From Nostoc sp. KVJ3 (GTDB lineage Bacteria > Cyanobacteriota > Cyanobacteriia > Cyanobacteriales > Nostocaceae): a stretch of DNA of 64,000 nt. Under the pieces are notes generated by a model. It saw only the letters and a list, made by a program, of their open reading frames with translations, ran no database searches and had not been told where the DNA came from. A program made the translations under genes and the position numbers. The stretch is taken from positions 248,001 to 312,000 of the forward strand of contig NZ_WWFG01000001.1 in assembly GCF_026127265.1 (NCBI RefSeq). Direction: 5' to 3'. Positions 41,972 to 52,489 of this stretch are shown here, piece by piece (the stretch's first letter is position 1; each line of letters starts with the position of its first letter).

Positions 41972-42112
41972 ATGACTACTCGCATAGATATCAGGCTTCC
42001 AGAAAAAGAACTAGAGATATTAAAAACCTACTGCCAAGAACAAGATAGAACTCAAACAGAGGTAATCCGTGAATTTATTCGTAGCCTTAGAAAGAAAACC
42101 AAAAATCAATGA
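41972..42112 (+). CDS. Small ribbon-helix-helix (CopG-type) DNA-binding protein, divergent from tnpB
   Basis: 46 residues: MTTRIDIRLPEKELEILKTY then CQEQDRTQTEVIREFIRSLR. This is the full CopG/Arc ribbon-helix-helix pattern: a beta strand (RIDIRLP), helix A (EKELEILKTYCQEQ) and helix B (RTQTEVIREFIRSL). It would bind DNA as a dimer. The gene starts 34 bases from the tnpB start in the opposite direction, so the two share a promoter region, suggesting it represses its own and tnpB transcription. A 14-bp perfect stem-loop follows four bases after the stop. RHH genes are known next to some solo-tnpB elements. It could alternatively be an orphan antitoxin. Confidence 0.75.
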   Translation: MTTRIDIRLPEKELEILKTYCQEQDRTQTEVIREFIRSLRKKTKNQ

Positions 42113-42115
42113 ATT

Positions 42116-42150
42116 GGTAACTATTGGGGTTCGATGCCCCAATAGTTACC
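42116..42150 (+). terminator. 14-bp perfect stem-loop at the end of the RHH gene
   Basis: ggtaactattgggg (42116-42129) pairs perfectly with ccccaatagttacc (42137-42150), with a seven-base loop. There is no T-run. It may terminate the RHH transcript or be the left-end palindrome of the insertion element. Confidence 0.55.
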
Positions 42151-42206
42151 CTCCTATCCCCCTCACCGCCAAGCAACGCTTAGGCGGGAGTACCCCGGAG
42201 GCTTAG

Positions 42207-43127
42207 ATGGACTTGCCAATTATTTACCACCCAGATTACATTGCTCCCCTACCGGAAGGACATCGTTTTCCGATGTCTAAATTCCGACAACTCTACGAAT
42301 TGCTGTTAGCTGATGGTGTCGCGAATCAAGAACAATTTCACACTCCCGAACGTCCCCCATCAGAATTGATAGAGTTAGTCCATACCCCAAGCTACGTTAA
42401 AGCTTATTGTGAAGGAACCCTAGACCCCAAAGCACAACGACGCATTGGCTTGCCTTGGAGTCCAGCATTAGCGAATCGTACCTGTGTAGCGGTAGGTGGT
42501 ACGATACTCACTGCTAAACTAGCACTAAATCATGGTTTAGCCTGTAATACGGCTGGTGGAACTCATCATGCCTTTCCTAGTTATGGGTCTGGTTTTTGTA
42601 TTTTCAACGATTTAGCGATCGCTTGTCGCGTTTTACAAAAAATTGGACTCGTCCAAAAAATCCTCATTGTCGATTTAGATGTCCATCAAGGTGACGGTAC
42701 AGCTTTTATCTTCCAAGACGACGACAGCGTTTTTACTTTCTCCATGCACTGCGAAGTCAATTTCCCCGGTACAAAACAAAATAGCGATTTGGATGTTCCT
42801 TTGCCGATGGGAATGGAAGACGACGCTTATTTACAAACCTTGGCGAATTACATACCAGATTTATTGTCTCAAGTCAAGCCAGACTTAGTATTTTATGATG
42901 CTGGTGTTGACCCTCATATAGGCGATCGCTTGGGAAAATTAGCCTTAACCGATGCTGGCATTTTCCGCCGCGAAATGCAGGTTTTAAGTACCTGTATAAG
43001 TAGCGGTTATCCCGTTGCTTGCGTCATTGGTGGCGGCTATGCTGATGATATGAAATCCCTCGTTTGGCGACACTCCTTGCTGCATCGTGCCGCCAGTGAA
43101 GTTTATCAACAGTGCAAATTATCGTAA
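42207..43127 (+). CDS. Histone deacetylase family protein (acetylpolyamine/acetoin-type deacetylase)
   Basis: 306 residues, the usual length of bacterial class II/IV-like HDAC superfamily members. The zinc-hydrolase motifs are intact: AGGTHHAFPSYGSGFCIFND (tandem His near 117-118), DLDVHQGDGTAFIF (zinc Asp and His), and YDAGVDPHIGDRLGKL (second zinc Asp), followed by CVIGGGYADD. It would remove acetyl groups from a small molecule or protein lysine in the cytoplasm; bacteria lack histones and the substrate is unknown. It begins 57 bases after the RHH stem-loop, with a repeat-like cgccaagcaacgcttaggcg segment in the gap. The next gene on the same strand is 115 bases away. Confidence 0.9.
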   Translation: MDLPIIYHPDYIAPLPEGHRFPMSKFRQLYELLLADGVANQEQFHTPERPPSELIELVHTPSYVKAYCEGTLDPKAQRRIGLPWSPALANRTCVAVGGTILTAKLALNHGLACNTAGGTHHAFPSYGSGFCIFNDLAIACRVLQKIGLVQKILIVDLDVHQGDGTAFIFQDDDSVFTFSMHCEVNFPGTKQNSDLDVPLPMGMEDDAYLQTLANYIPDLLSQVKPDLVFYDAGVDPHIGDRLGKLALTDAGIFRREMQVLSTCISSGYPVACVIGGGYADDMKSLVWRHSLLHRAASEVYQQCKLS

Positions 43128-43242
43128 AGTTTTTAAACACATAGGAACGCAGAGTATTGCCAAATTTAACTCATAGCGAATCGGACTAAAATAATACTTT
43201 GCGCCCCTCTGCGTTTAAATCTAACCCTCAATTCTTAACTGG

Positions 43243-46200
43243 ATGAACAACGGCAAACTCAGAATCTACGAACTAGCCAAAGAATTAAATTTAGATAACA
43301 AAAAGCTATTAGCAATTTGCGAAAAGCTCAAAATTGCAGTCAAAAGCCATACCAGTGCAATCTCCGAACCCGATGCAGAACGTATTCGTGTAGCAATAAG
43401 TAAACTAACAGCAAAATCCTCTAAAACCAAAATAAACGCTGAAGATTGGGGCTATACGTTTATAGCTTCCGCAATTGATAGTTTCATCCGCCATCTTGAA
43501 GGTGAAAGCGTCCTGAAATCATATCCCGATTTTAGGGAGCGGCGCGATCGCGCCAATGAGTTAATGTATGAATGTGTCGGGAAAAAGCCTTCTCTGTTTT
43601 ATGTGCGTCGCAAAGGCGCTGGAAAAGAGGCAAGAGAAGAAATTTGGGATGTCACAATAGCAACAGACAGCGATGATTTTCCATTACCCGCAAGACTTGA
43701 GAAGCTAAGAAAAACATTAGGATTTAGAGCGGCTGTACAAAAAGATGGACGCGATGGCTTAAAAATCCTCTCGGCTCAGTTGTTACAACCATCACAGGGA
43801 CACGCCGACAGCTATGCTATACCTTGTCGCTTGCGTTTGTTGTCCAATCATCAGCATCATCTCGACATTCCGCCGGCGACATTGAAACGTATCGCCACCG
43901 CGCCAGTTTGTGGCGAAAATGTACCTACAGAAGATCAGCTTAAAGCTTGGAAAGCATTTTTGCAAATTGAAGAGAAAATTGCTAAAGCGCGTCAATTTTG
44001 CGTGCGTTATGTAAGTCATAACTATAACTTCAAAAGGCGGATAAGTTTTGAAATTGATGTAACCTCAGCCACCCTTGACGGCTTTTATCAAAATTCCCTC
44101 GACGTAGATAATTTTTGGGAACGAGCAAGACGCACAAAAAACGAAGATTTAAAACTTTTTGAAACTGCTCCTGTCGGCAAAAATTGGATTAGCGGTCGTC
44201 AATTAGGAACTGTTGAAGAAGTTGATACCAACCGTGGTATTATCAGCCTCCGACTAGAACGCGACTTAGCTGAATTCATGGCAACAGAGCGTTATAAATT
44301 ACCAGATAAAGGATTCTTGTGTTTCGAGGCAGTTGGTGATATTCAGCAGATTCAGCGTAAGAAAAAAGCTTTAGATGATTTGAATAATGGTTACACCCAA
44401 AATCCCTATTTGGGTAACTTTTTATTCGATGCTTCTCAGGCTAGACAAATCAAAAGCACTGTTGAACTTCAACCACAAGATTTGTTGTTATCTTCTGCTA
44501 ATCCTGGTCAAAAAGCAGCAGTAGAAAAGGTACTTGCCGCTAAGGATCTTGTTCTCATTCAAGGGCCACCAGGTACTGGTAAAACTACCGTAATTGCGGA
44601 GATTTGCTATCAAATCGCCCTTCGCGGTGGAAGAACTCTAATTGCTTCTCAAGCTAATTTAGCAGTAGATAACGCCCTGAGTCGATTAGTTCACAACCCA
44701 GTAATTCGCGCTGTACGCAAAGGTAGAGCCGAGAAAGTTGGCGAGGAAGGACAGCCATTTTTAGAAGACCAAGTGATTGGCAGATGGCTAGAAAATACAG
44801 CTTATGACTGCGAAAATAATATTACACAACGACTCGAAAATATCAAAATTTTCAGTCAATTGCTAGCATCATCACAGAGATTTACGAATTACTTTCAAGC
44901 AGAAGAAGAATTCAATCAGCTACAAACAAAATTCAATAAGAATAAGTTAAAAATAGAAACAAACTTTAAAAGCCAAGAACAATCTTACAATGAAGCTATA
45001 GAAAAGCAGAATAATGTTGAATCTCTAATTACAGGTTTAGAAAATATACTAAATACTGTACCAAATATCAACTGGGAAGCTCCAGAAGTTACAGAATTTT
45101 TGCCACTTCTTAAGCCATACACAGAAGGTAACAATTTAGTAGAAGAATTTTTAGCAAATGTTAGTCAAACCATCAAATATACTGATGAATTTGGCTTGGT
45201 GCATCCGGCGCTTGGTGCTTTTGGTTTAGCAGTTTGGTTGCATGAAACTGTAGCAAGAGAAACTTCTGGGTTTAAAGCAGCTTTGACTCATGCTCAAGAT
45301 GCAAGTAAAGCCATCTTAGAAGTTGCAGCATCAGTGGAGGTTGTTAAACAGAATTTTGCATTGTTAAATCAAGTACAACCAGATTATCAGAAATATCTTG
45401 CCAAACTACAAAACCTACAGCAAACAATCCAGATTTGGGAAAACCGCCAACGAGAAATTGATTATATTATTTCAGCAGTTAAAGAGTGGAAATCTACAGC
45501 ACCTTCTCATCTCTATCAAATTTTAAAAGATTGTCAGCAATCAGGTTTACCACTGACAGAGAACTTAGTGGACTTGCCGCTAGGTTTATTAATGTTTGCT
45601 AATACATTAAAATTACCAATAGTACCAAAAATTTATAAAATCAACCTCCCAGAATGGGAGTTATTGAAAAAAGCGATCGCTTATGAGATAGAAGGAGGTT
45701 TTACCGATAGAAAAGGTAAACAGCATAATTTTAGTTATTTTTTACAACAAAATTTTAGTCAGATTCCAATGGTGTTACCAAAGAGCGATTGTGTCCAATG
45801 GCAAGAAACCTATCAACAGTTTAGCAATTATCAGCTACTCAATCCCAAACAGCGGAAGTTACTGGTTGAAAATACCCAGGTTTTCTTAATTAGATTGCAA
45901 CGGACTTATGGCGCATCATGGGAATGGAATAACATCGATTCTACTCTTACTCGCATTACCCAAGAATTACTAGATACTATTCTTGTAAATGCCCGTCAAT
46001 GCGTTTTAAAAGTCAAAACCGAAACTGAACAACAGCTACAGTATTTACAAAGACAATTAAATGAACTTCAGAAAAATGAAATCAGCCAACAGGAAATATT
46101 TATTACTCAAGCTAAGGTAGAAAAAGCACAGCAAGACGCTAATTTGCAACTTGGAAGAGTTATTAATATCTTGCAAGAACTTAATCAACAAAATCTACCT

Positions 46201-47721
46201 GCTCAATTACGGATTCTAACCGAAAAATATCTCGCAACACAATCAAATATTTGGGAGAAGCCACAAGAATTCTCAAATCAAGTGAATTATTGGGTAACTT
46301 CCATTAGTCAGCTTGAAACCTTAATTTCATCATTAGAACCTTTTGTAGTGTTGGAGATGATTAAAAATTCTCTACATGAGCATTTATCAAAGCTAGAAGA
46401 AGAAACTAAAACTTCTCTACAGCAGCTTCAAAAATTACAACTTAACTTACGCGAAATAGAAGAGAAATTACAACCACAGCCATCAGATAGTTTAAGAGAA
46501 GAAAGAAATTGGTGGTTGACAGAATGGCAGAGAATACCGGATAAATTTAAACCAGAAAATTTTGCTACTGACTTGTTTAATATAGAGTTATTGCGCGGTA
46601 TCAATATTCAGTTTAAATCTTGGCAACAGCAACTCGAAACAGATGAAAATTATCTCAAAAAATACCAGAATTTCGTACAAGATTGGATTGAAAAACTAAG
46701 ACGACCAACTGAAGGCGATAGCGACGATTTAAGACGTATTTATTTAGATAATGCTAACGTCGTTGGTATCACATGCGTTCAAGCTGCAAATAGAGGTTTT
46801 TCAGAAGAATTCAAATCTTTCGATGTCGTCATTATTGATGAGGTTAGTAAGTGTACTCCACCAGAATTACTAATACCAGCATTGAAAGGCAAAAAGTTAG
46901 TCATGGTAGGCGATCATCGGCAATTACCACCTATGCTTGATACTAGCACTTTAGAAGAAGTTGCTCAAACAATTGGTAATACAAGAGACGAACTACAATT
47001 TTTAGAAGAATCACTATTTAAAAGTCAGTTTGAATCTGCTGATGAAAGCATTAAGCAAATGCTAACTACACAATATCGAATGCACCCATTTATTATGGGG
47101 GCAATCAATCAATTTTATGACGGTAAACTAGAATCTGGGATTTTGGAGCCGGACACAAAACGCGCACATCATTTAGCGAGTGAACTCATTCAAGAATCTC
47201 AGCATCTTATCTGGGTAAAAACTACTATTGAAAATCAGTTTTTAGAGCAAAGAAATGGAACTTCTTACTTTAATACACCAGAAATTGATGCTATTGAACG
47301 TTTGTGTCAGCAGTTCGAGAATACTTGGACTTCGAGAGTTGCTAATGGTGAACCAAAAAAAGAAATTGCTGTAATTACATTTTATGGCGCTCAATTAAGA
47401 AAAATTGATGAACGTCTGCAATCTGAACTTTTCCCTTCGCTAGAAATTCGTACTGGCACAGTAGACAGATTTCAAGGTATGGAACGACCTGTTGTCATTG
47501 TGAGTATGGTTCGCAACAATAGTAAAGGAGATGTGGGTTTTGCTAAGAAGCCAGAACGGGTAAACGTTGCATTTTCTCGCGCTCAAGAACTACTAATAAT
47601 TGTGGGTTGTCATCATTTATTTACTCATCAATCAGGTAAAGTCGGAAGTATGTATTCGGAAGTTTCAAATATTGTCAGTCTTCATGGAGGTTTTGTTGAT
47701 GTTTCTCGCCTCTTCTGTTAA
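43243..47721 (+). CDS. Large SF1 (Upf1-like) helicase with N-terminal IF-2 N domain and long coiled-coil insertion
   Basis: 1492 residues. Residues 6-53 ([20 protein letters not shown] through [14 protein letters not shown]) match the IF2_N helical repeat found at the start of cyanobacterial initiation factor 2. About 70-400 is an uncharacterised domain. The helicase core has motif [16 protein letters not shown] (near 440), motif [16 protein letters not shown] (near 1196), motif [16 protein letters not shown], motif [13 protein letters not shown], motif [15 protein letters not shown] and motif [16 protein letters not shown]. Some 700 residues of Gln/Glu-rich, coiled-coil-like sequence separate motifs I and II, as in the 1B/stalk regions of Upf1/DNA2-type enzymes but longer. 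It should be an ATP-driven nucleic-acid translocase. No nuclease domain is evident. It is a single gene; role unknown, possibly RNA/ribosome related (inferred from IF2_N) or genome defence. Confidence 0.88.
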   Translation: MNNGKLRIYELAKELNLDNKKLLAICEKLKIAVKSHTSAISEPDAERIRVAISKLTAKSSKTKINAEDWGYTFIASAIDSFIRHLEGESVLKSYPDFRERRDRANELMYECVGKKPSLFYVRRKGAGKEAREEIWDVTIATDSDDFPLPARLEKLRKTLGFRAAVQKDGRDGLKILSAQLLQPSQGHADSYAIPCRLRLLSNHQHHLDIPPATLKRIATAPVCGENVPTEDQLKAWKAFLQIEEKIAKARQFCVRYVSHNYNFKRRISFEIDVTSATLDGFYQNSLDVDNFWERARRTKNEDLKLFETAPVGKNWISGRQLGTVEEVDTNRGIISLRLERDLAEFMATERYKLPDKGFLCFEAVGDIQQIQRKKKALDDLNNGYTQNPYLGNFLFDASQARQIKSTVELQPQDLLLSSANPGQKAAVEKVLAAKDLVLIQGPPGTGKTTVIAEICYQIALRGGRTLIASQANLAVDNALSRLVHNPVIRAVRKGRAEKVGEEGQPFLEDQVIGRWLENTAYDCENNITQRLENIKIFSQLLASSQRFTNYFQAEEEFNQLQTKFNKNKLKIETNFKSQEQSYNEAIEKQNNVESLITGLENILNTVPNINWEAPEVTEFLPLLKPYTEGNNLVEEFLANVSQTIKYTDEFGLVHPALGAFGLAVWLHETVARETSGFKAALTHAQDASKAILEVAASVEVVKQNFALLNQVQPDYQKYLAKLQNLQQTIQIWENRQREIDYIISAVKEWKSTAPSHLYQILKDCQQSGLPLTENLVDLPLGLLMFANTLKLPIVPKIYKINLPEWELLKKAIAYEIEGGFTDRKGKQHNFSYFLQQNFSQIPMVLPKSDCVQWQETYQQFSNYQLLNPKQRKLLVENTQVFLIRLQRTYGASWEWNNIDSTLTRITQELLDTILVNARQCVLKVKTETEQQLQYLQRQLNELQKNEISQQEIFITQAKVEKAQQDANLQLGRVINILQELNQQNLPAQLRILTEKYLATQSNIWEKPQEFSNQVNYWVTSISQLETLISSLEPFVVLEMIKNSLHEHLSKLEEETKTSLQQLQKLQLNLREIEEKLQPQPSDSLREERNWWLTEWQRIPDKFKPENFATDLFNIELLRGINIQFKSWQQQLETDENYLKKYQNFVQDWIEKLRRPTEGDSDDLRRIYLDNANVVGITCVQAANRGFSEEFKSFDVVIIDEVSKCTPPELLIPALKGKKLVMVGDHRQLPPMLDTSTLEEVAQTIGNTRDELQFLEESLFKSQFESADESIKQMLTTQYRMHPFIMGAINQFYDGKLESGILEPDTKRAHHLASELIQESQHLIWVKTTIENQFLEQRNGTSYFNTPEIDAIERLCQQFENTWTSRVANGEPKKEIAVITFYGAQLRKIDERLQSELFPSLEIRTGTVDRFQGMERPVVIVSMVRNNSKGDVGFAKKPERVNVAFSRAQELLIIVGCHHLFTHQSGKVGSMYSEVSNIVSLHGGFVDVSRLFC

Positions 47722-47948
47722 ATCTCTTGATGACATTTTGTAAGGGCACAGCAATACTGTGCCCCCACCTGTATACTTCATTTACCTGAAAAACGCTGTA
47801 TTTCTCACGAATTTTACCAAAATCTTGATAATATTAATAGCGATGCCTACAACGGGCAAAGCCAACGCCTTCAACTCTGGAACCCCAGGAAATCATTTAC
47901 CCTGAAAAATGGTTACAGGGAAATTTAGAGTTTTATTAAATAAAATCA

Positions 47949-48179
47949 ATGTCTGAACAAAAGTCCATAAGTCCTTGGAACTACAAACCTTGGTGGTGTC
48001 AGCCTTGGTCTATAGTTCTCACAGGTTTCACACTAATTAGTGGTAGCTGGTTACTATGTAAAACTATCTGGCTAACAGTTCTTGTCTCTATCCCTGTCAT
48101 GGCGTGGATGGGTTTTTTTGTGTTGTTTTGGCCAAAACTAATGATTCGTAGTGGGATTTTGGAGTCGTATAAAGACTAA
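47949..48179 (+). CDS. Small two-helix membrane protein (cyanobacterial DUF)
   Basis: 76 residues: MSEQKSISPWNYKPWWCQPW, then two hydrophobic helices (SIVLTGFTLISGSWLLCKTI and LVSIPVMAWMGFFVLFWPKL) and a short tail. The Trp-rich PWNYKPWWCQPW N-terminus is a conserved feature of a small cyanobacterial family (I believe DUF6737, from memory). No function is known. The 227-base upstream gap contains a gcgatgcctacaacgggcaa-type palindromic repeat. Confidence 0.75.
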   Translation: MSEQKSISPWNYKPWWCQPWSIVLTGFTLISGSWLLCKTIWLTVLVSIPVMAWMGFFVLFWPKLMIRSGILESYKD

Positions 48180-48229
48180 TTCGAGCTTGATGTGTTACTG
48201 GAAATTGGCAGCATAACGCACCATTTACT

Positions 48230-48342
48230 AGTCTATCAAGTTTAAATTGATGGGTGAGAATGTTCGTAGTAAGGACTTCAGTCCTGATTTTCTAAGCACT
48301 AAAGTGCTTACTACAAACTTTTCATTACTAGCTTGATAGACT
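48230..48342. mobile_element. MITE with TIR agtctatcaag / cttgatagact (uninterrupted copy)
   Basis: Eleven-base perfect inverted ends about 113 bp apart. The interior includes gtgagaatgttcgtagtaag and the actaaagtgcttactacaaa hairpin. It is the intact relative of the interrupted element at 14257-14521. Confidence 0.8.
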
Positions 48343-48355
48343 ACTGCTTGGGATA

Positions 48356-48500
48356 GTGCGTTACGACGTTCCATCTAACACAACGCCAGTTGCTACAACG
48401 GAGGGAACCTCCCTTCGGGTTCACCAGTCGCCTAGGTTGGGAAACCCGCCTACAGCGCTGGATTCACCGCAACGCAGTGGCTCCCCTACAATACCTAATT
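48356..48500. repeat. Block of palindromic repeats (cgccagttgctac... / ...cgcaacgcagtggc)
   Basis: Multiple short palindromes (ggagggaacctcccttcggg, gttgggaaacccgcctacag, cgcaacgcagtggctcccc) arranged back to back. An ORF through them is rejected. The rest of the 520-base gap to the diguanylate cyclase is AT-rich and unremarkable. Confidence 0.6.
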
Positions 48501-48699
48501 TTGTTCAGAAATCAAACCGGATTCCTATATTGGTGAAAAATTGAGTTCTATTTTATACTCTTACTTATCGGGACTCTATCAGTATAATAAGTTTTGACAA
48601 TTTTTTGTTTACATTAATCGTTTTCAACCTGGCTTTGGGCACAAGACCTTGTAAGTATTTAAATACTTAGGGAATTTGCACAGTGAAAGTTAGGGTGAT

Positions 48700-49920
48700 A
48701 TGAACAACAGAGCAAACCAAAGGCTTGAACAACATCATGCAATACAATATTTCTGCATATTCAACCGAATGTTGATTTTCGTTGCAGAGATGTTTATATC
48801 ACGCAGTATAGATGCTGTAGAGTTAACCTTGTCGTTGTTGCAAAGTTTCCAGCATACTACACTTTCCTGGCTAAAGCTCAAACACTCATCTATAAAAACG
48901 CCAGCTGCGCCTCTACCGAAAAATGAAGCAGAAAGGCTCAAAGCATTAGCTGACTACAATATTCTGGATACTCTACCCGAACAAGCATTTGACGATCTAA
49001 CTGCTCTTGCCGCTTATATTTGTAAGACTCCAATTGCTTTAATTAGTTTAGTGGATGCCGATCGCCAATGGTTTAAATCTAAGGTGGGACTAAAAGCCAG
49101 GGAAACACCCAGAGAGGGATCTTTTTGCTCTCATGCCATTCTTCAGCCAGAGGATATATTAGTGGTTCCTAACGCCATTAAGGACGATCGCTTTGCTAAT
49201 AATCCGCTAGTCAGAGGTAATCCCAAAATTCGTTTTTATGCTGGTGCGCCATTAGTTACGCCCAATGGTTTACCCATCGGAGCGTTATGTGTGATGGATA
49301 CCATTCCTCGGCAGCTAAGTTACCAGCAGTTAGATGCATTGCGCCGCTTAACTCGGCAAGCGATCGCTCAGATGGAACTGATTCAGGAAGTTCGTAACCG
49401 CAAACAATCAGAGATGGAAGGAAGGCAGTTATCCCTGACCGACGAACTAACAGGTTTGCATAACCGACGTGGTTTCTTCATGATGGCTGAACAACAGTTA
49501 AAAATTGCTCACCAGATGAAAGCGTTGTGCTGGGTTATTTTCATTGATTTAGATGGGCTAAAACAGATTAACGACACCCTTGGTCATGATACTGGAGATG
49601 CCTTGATTGTTGATGCTGGTCGATTACTCAAGCAAAGTTTTCGGAACTCGGATATTGTTGCTCGCTTGGGTGGAGATGAGTTTATTGTTTTTATCTCCAA
49701 CTACTTTCAGGATGCTGATAGCATCCAAGCATATCTGCAAGTCAATATTGCCAACTTTAATCAACAGCAAAACCGTAGCTATGAACTTTCGATGAGTATG
49801 GGGATAGAGCGTTATTCACCCGAAAGTAATATGTCACTAGAACAATTAATCGCCAGGTCTGACGAATTAATGTATGCTCATAAGCGCCTCAAGCAGCAAT
49901 CTATTCATCAACGACAGTAG
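48700..49920 (+). CDS. GAF-GGDEF diguanylate cyclase
   Basis: 406 residues. An N-terminal extension (about 1-75) is followed by a GAF domain (about 85-235; [59 protein letters not shown]) and a GGDEF domain (about 245-400; [34 protein letters not shown], the intact active site [11 protein letters not shown] near 325, and SMGIERYSP). It should make cyclic di-GMP from two GTP. No RxxD inhibitory site is obvious five residues before GGDEF. It is cytoplasmic and a single-gene unit. A shorter start at M24 is possible because the family core begins near residue 70. Confidence 0.9.
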   Translation: MNNRANQRLEQHHAIQYFCIFNRMLIFVAEMFISRSIDAVELTLSLLQSFQHTTLSWLKLKHSSIKTPAAPLPKNEAERLKALADYNILDTLPEQAFDDLTALAAYICKTPIALISLVDADRQWFKSKVGLKARETPREGSFCSHAILQPEDILVVPNAIKDDRFANNPLVRGNPKIRFYAGAPLVTPNGLPIGALCVMDTIPRQLSYQQLDALRRLTRQAIAQMELIQEVRNRKQSEMEGRQLSLTDELTGLHNRRGFFMMAEQQLKIAHQMKALCWVIFIDLDGLKQINDTLGHDTGDALIVDAGRLLKQSFRNSDIVARLGGDEFIVFISNYFQDADSIQAYLQVNIANFNQQQNRSYELSMSMGIERYSPESNMSLEQLIARSDELMYAHKRLKQQSIHQRQ

Positions 49921-50193
49921 GGATTAGCAAAAATACAGCAGATTTAAGATTAGTGAATAATCTGAATAAAAAATAAGCTGTGCATTGTTTTTTGGCTCTG
50001 AAAGTGCGATCGCCTAAACATCCCTTTTGAGTGACGCTGTCTAAGTAGCAATAGTATCATCCAGCACTAATCTTGTAAAAACACGAAATACTTCAAATTA
50101 ATTGGCTTAACCTAACTTTTAACCAATGCTAATGTTGTTCGTTTAAAAATTTTACATCTACTCCATTGCTAACAACCAACATACGAGAAACTC

Positions 50194-52368
50194 ATGGCTG
50201 CTCCATTATTCAATCTCTCATCCCTAGATGGCAGCAACGGCTTTACCATCAACGGCAATGGCACTGACTCTTCAGGTAACTCAGTTAGTAATGCTGGGGA
50301 CGTTAACGGCGACGGCATCGCCGACCTAATTATTGGCGCACCTGGTTCAGGAAAGAGCTACGTAGTCTTTGGCAGCACTAACGGGTTCAATGCTAGTCTC
50401 GACCTTTCATCGCTGGATGGCAGCAACGGCTTTACCATCAACGGCAATGCTGCTGACTCATCAGGCAGTTCAGTTAGCAATGCCGGGGATATAAACCATG
50501 ACGGCATCGCCGACCTAATTATTGGCGCACCTGGTGCAGCTTTGGGTGCAGGACAGAGCTACGTAGTCTTTGGCAGCAATAAAGGATTTAGTGCTAGTTT
50601 CGACCTCTCATCTCTGGATGGCAGCAACGGTTTTGCTATTAATGGCATTAATGCGCGGAACTCAGATGGTATCTCTGACTCATCAGGCACATCAGTTAGT
50701 AATGCTGGGGACGTTAATGGCGATGGCATCGCCGACCTAATTATTGGCGCACCCAGCGCCTTATCGATTGCAGGGCAGAGCTACGTGGTCTTTGGTAGTA
50801 CCAACGGCTTCAATGCTAGCCTTAACCTCTCAGACCTCAACGGCAGCAACGGCTTTGCCATCAACGGCAATGACACCGACTCATTAGGTAACTCAGTTAG
50901 CAGTGCTGGGGATGTTAACGGCGACAACATTGCCGACCTAATTATTGGCGCGCAGGGTACTGGCAAGAGCTACGTAGTGTTTGGTAGTACTAGCGGCTTT
51001 AATGCCAGCTTCGACCTTTCATCTTTGAATGGCAGCAACGGCTTTGCAATCAACGGCAATGCCAGTGACTTTTTTGGCGCTTCAGTTAGTAGTGCTGGGG
51101 ATATTAACAATGATGGCATCGACGATCTAATTGTTGGTGCATACAATGCCGCTTCGGGCGCAGGACAGAGCTATGTAGTTTTTGGTAGCTCTAGAGGTTT
51201 TGATGCCAACTTTAATCTGTCTAGTCTTAACGGCAGTAACGGCTTTGCAATTAAAGGCATTAATGAAAATGATGTCTCAGGCTACTCAGTTAGTGCGGCT
51301 GGAGATGTCAATGGCGATCGCATCGCTGACCTAATTATTGGCGCACCTTTTGCGGCTTCTGGTGCAGGACAGAGCTATGTGGTCTTTGGCAACAGTAGCG
51401 GCTTTGGTGCTAACCTCAATATCTCCAATCTCGACTCCAGCAAGGGCTTTGTCATCAATGGCATTAATGGTACTGACTCATCAGCTATTTCAGTTAGCGC
51501 TGCTGGAGATATCAACGGGGATAAAATCGACGACTTGATTGTTGGCGCACCTGGCGCATCTGCTGGTGCAGGTCAGAGCTACGTAGTTTTTGGTAAAAAA
51601 ACACCAGTCAATAACGCACCTGTTGCCGTCCATGATACTTTTACGACTGCCAAAAATACTGGCTTTTTTATTGGAGTAAATACCCTGCTGGCAAACGATC
51701 GCGACATCGATGGCAACAGCCTCAGTATCACTGGTGTCAGTGGTGCAATCAATGGGACTGCGGTACTCAAAAATAACCACACTCCCAATAACTCGGCAGA
51801 TGACTTCATCCTATTTACTCCAATTAGAGGGTTTAGTGGTGCAGCTAGCTTTAACTACACCATTACTGATGGTCAACTCACTAGTACCGCTAAGGTGACT
51901 GTGGAAGTGGGCGCTCGCCTTTTTGGTGGCAAGGGCAACGAGTGGATAAATGGTACTAATGGTAATGACTACATCGATGGCGGCAATGGTAAAGATACCC
52001 TCAATGGCGGCAATGGTGATGATATCCTCTTAGGCGGTAATGGTAACGATATCCTAGTTGGGGGTAATGGCAAAGACATCCTTGATGGCGGCAATGGTAA
52101 TGACACATTGTCTGGTGGTTTTGGTCAAGATACCCTCATCGGTGGCAATGGCAAAGATAAATTTGTCTTGGCTGCAACACAAGGTACTGATAAAATTACT
52201 GACTTCTGCAAAGGTACTGACTTGATTGGATTGTCTGGTGGTTTAAGCTTCGGTCAACTCAGTTTTTCTGGCAACAAAATTATCGTCACTGCTACTGATG
52301 AAATTTTGGCAACGCTGACTGGTATCCATACCACAACGTTGACTGCGGCTAATTTCACTATCGTCTAA
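50194..52368 (+). CDS. FG-GAP repeat / Ig-like / RTX surface or secreted protein
   Basis: 724 residues. There are seven beta-propeller FG-GAP repeats (about 5-470), each LSSLDGSNGFxINGN...GDVNGDGIADLIIGAP...SYVVFGS with calcium-binding D-x-N-x-D-G loops; then one cadherin/Ig-like domain (about 475-575, ending NYTITDGQLTSTAKVTVEVG); then about eight RTX nonapeptides (GGNGNDxLxG, about 578-665) and a C-terminal T1SS-type end. There is no N-terminal signal peptide, which fits type I secretion through the RTX C-terminus. It is probably an extracellular calcium-dependent adhesin/integrin-alpha-like protein. No transporter genes are adjacent. A strong stem-loop follows the stop. Confidence 0.9.
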   Translation: MAAPLFNLSSLDGSNGFTINGNGTDSSGNSVSNAGDVNGDGIADLIIGAPGSGKSYVVFGSTNGFNASLDLSSLDGSNGFTINGNAADSSGSSVSNAGDINHDGIADLIIGAPGAALGAGQSYVVFGSNKGFSASFDLSSLDGSNGFAINGINARNSDGISDSSGTSVSNAGDVNGDGIADLIIGAPSALSIAGQSYVVFGSTNGFNASLNLSDLNGSNGFAINGNDTDSLGNSVSSAGDVNGDNIADLIIGAQGTGKSYVVFGSTSGFNASFDLSSLNGSNGFAINGNASDFFGASVSSAGDINNDGIDDLIVGAYNAASGAGQSYVVFGSSRGFDANFNLSSLNGSNGFAIKGINENDVSGYSVSAAGDVNGDRIADLIIGAPFAASGAGQSYVVFGNSSGFGANLNISNLDSSKGFVINGINGTDSSAISVSAAGDINGDKIDDLIVGAPGASAGAGQSYVVFGKKTPVNNAPVAVHDTFTTAKNTGFFIGVNTLLANDRDIDGNSLSITGVSGAINGTAVLKNNHTPNNSADDFILFTPIRGFSGAASFNYTITDGQLTSTAKVTVEVGARLFGGKGNEWINGTNGNDYIDGGNGKDTLNGGNGDDILLGGNGNDILVGGNGKDILDGGNGNDTLSGGFGQDTLIGGNGKDKFVLAATQGTDKITDFCKGTDLIGLSGGLSFGQLSFSGNKIIVTATDEILATLTGIHTTTLTAANFTIV

Positions 52369-52420
52369 AAATCGATTCAGTAATCAATATCAGATGTAAT
52401 CCTCATCCCCCGCTCCCTAT

Positions 52421-52450
52421 CCCCACCTTATGAGTACATTGAAGGTGGGG
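52421..52450. terminator. Bidirectional terminator-like stem-loop between convergent genes
   Basis: ccccacctt (52421-52429) pairs perfectly with aaggtgggg (52442-52450), 12-base loop. It lies between the FG-GAP protein gene and the convergent txlA gene. There is no T-run. Confidence 0.55.
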
Positions 52451-52489
52451 ACTTCCGCGACAGGTTAAAAATCTCTGGAAAATTCAAGT

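Noticed and set aside
43792..44019. Small antisense ORF in the helicase gene
   Set aside because: Typical shadow; no start signal or recognisable sequence.
48356..48544. 62-residue ORF in the 48.4-kb palindromic block
   Set aside because: Translation consists of repeat-encoded residues; the same repeats occur in noncoding DNA elsewhere.
50194..52368. Contractile-injection or toxin role for the FG-GAP/RTX protein
   Set aside because: No toxin, tail or type I secretion genes are adjacent; the adhesin/surface reading is simpler.
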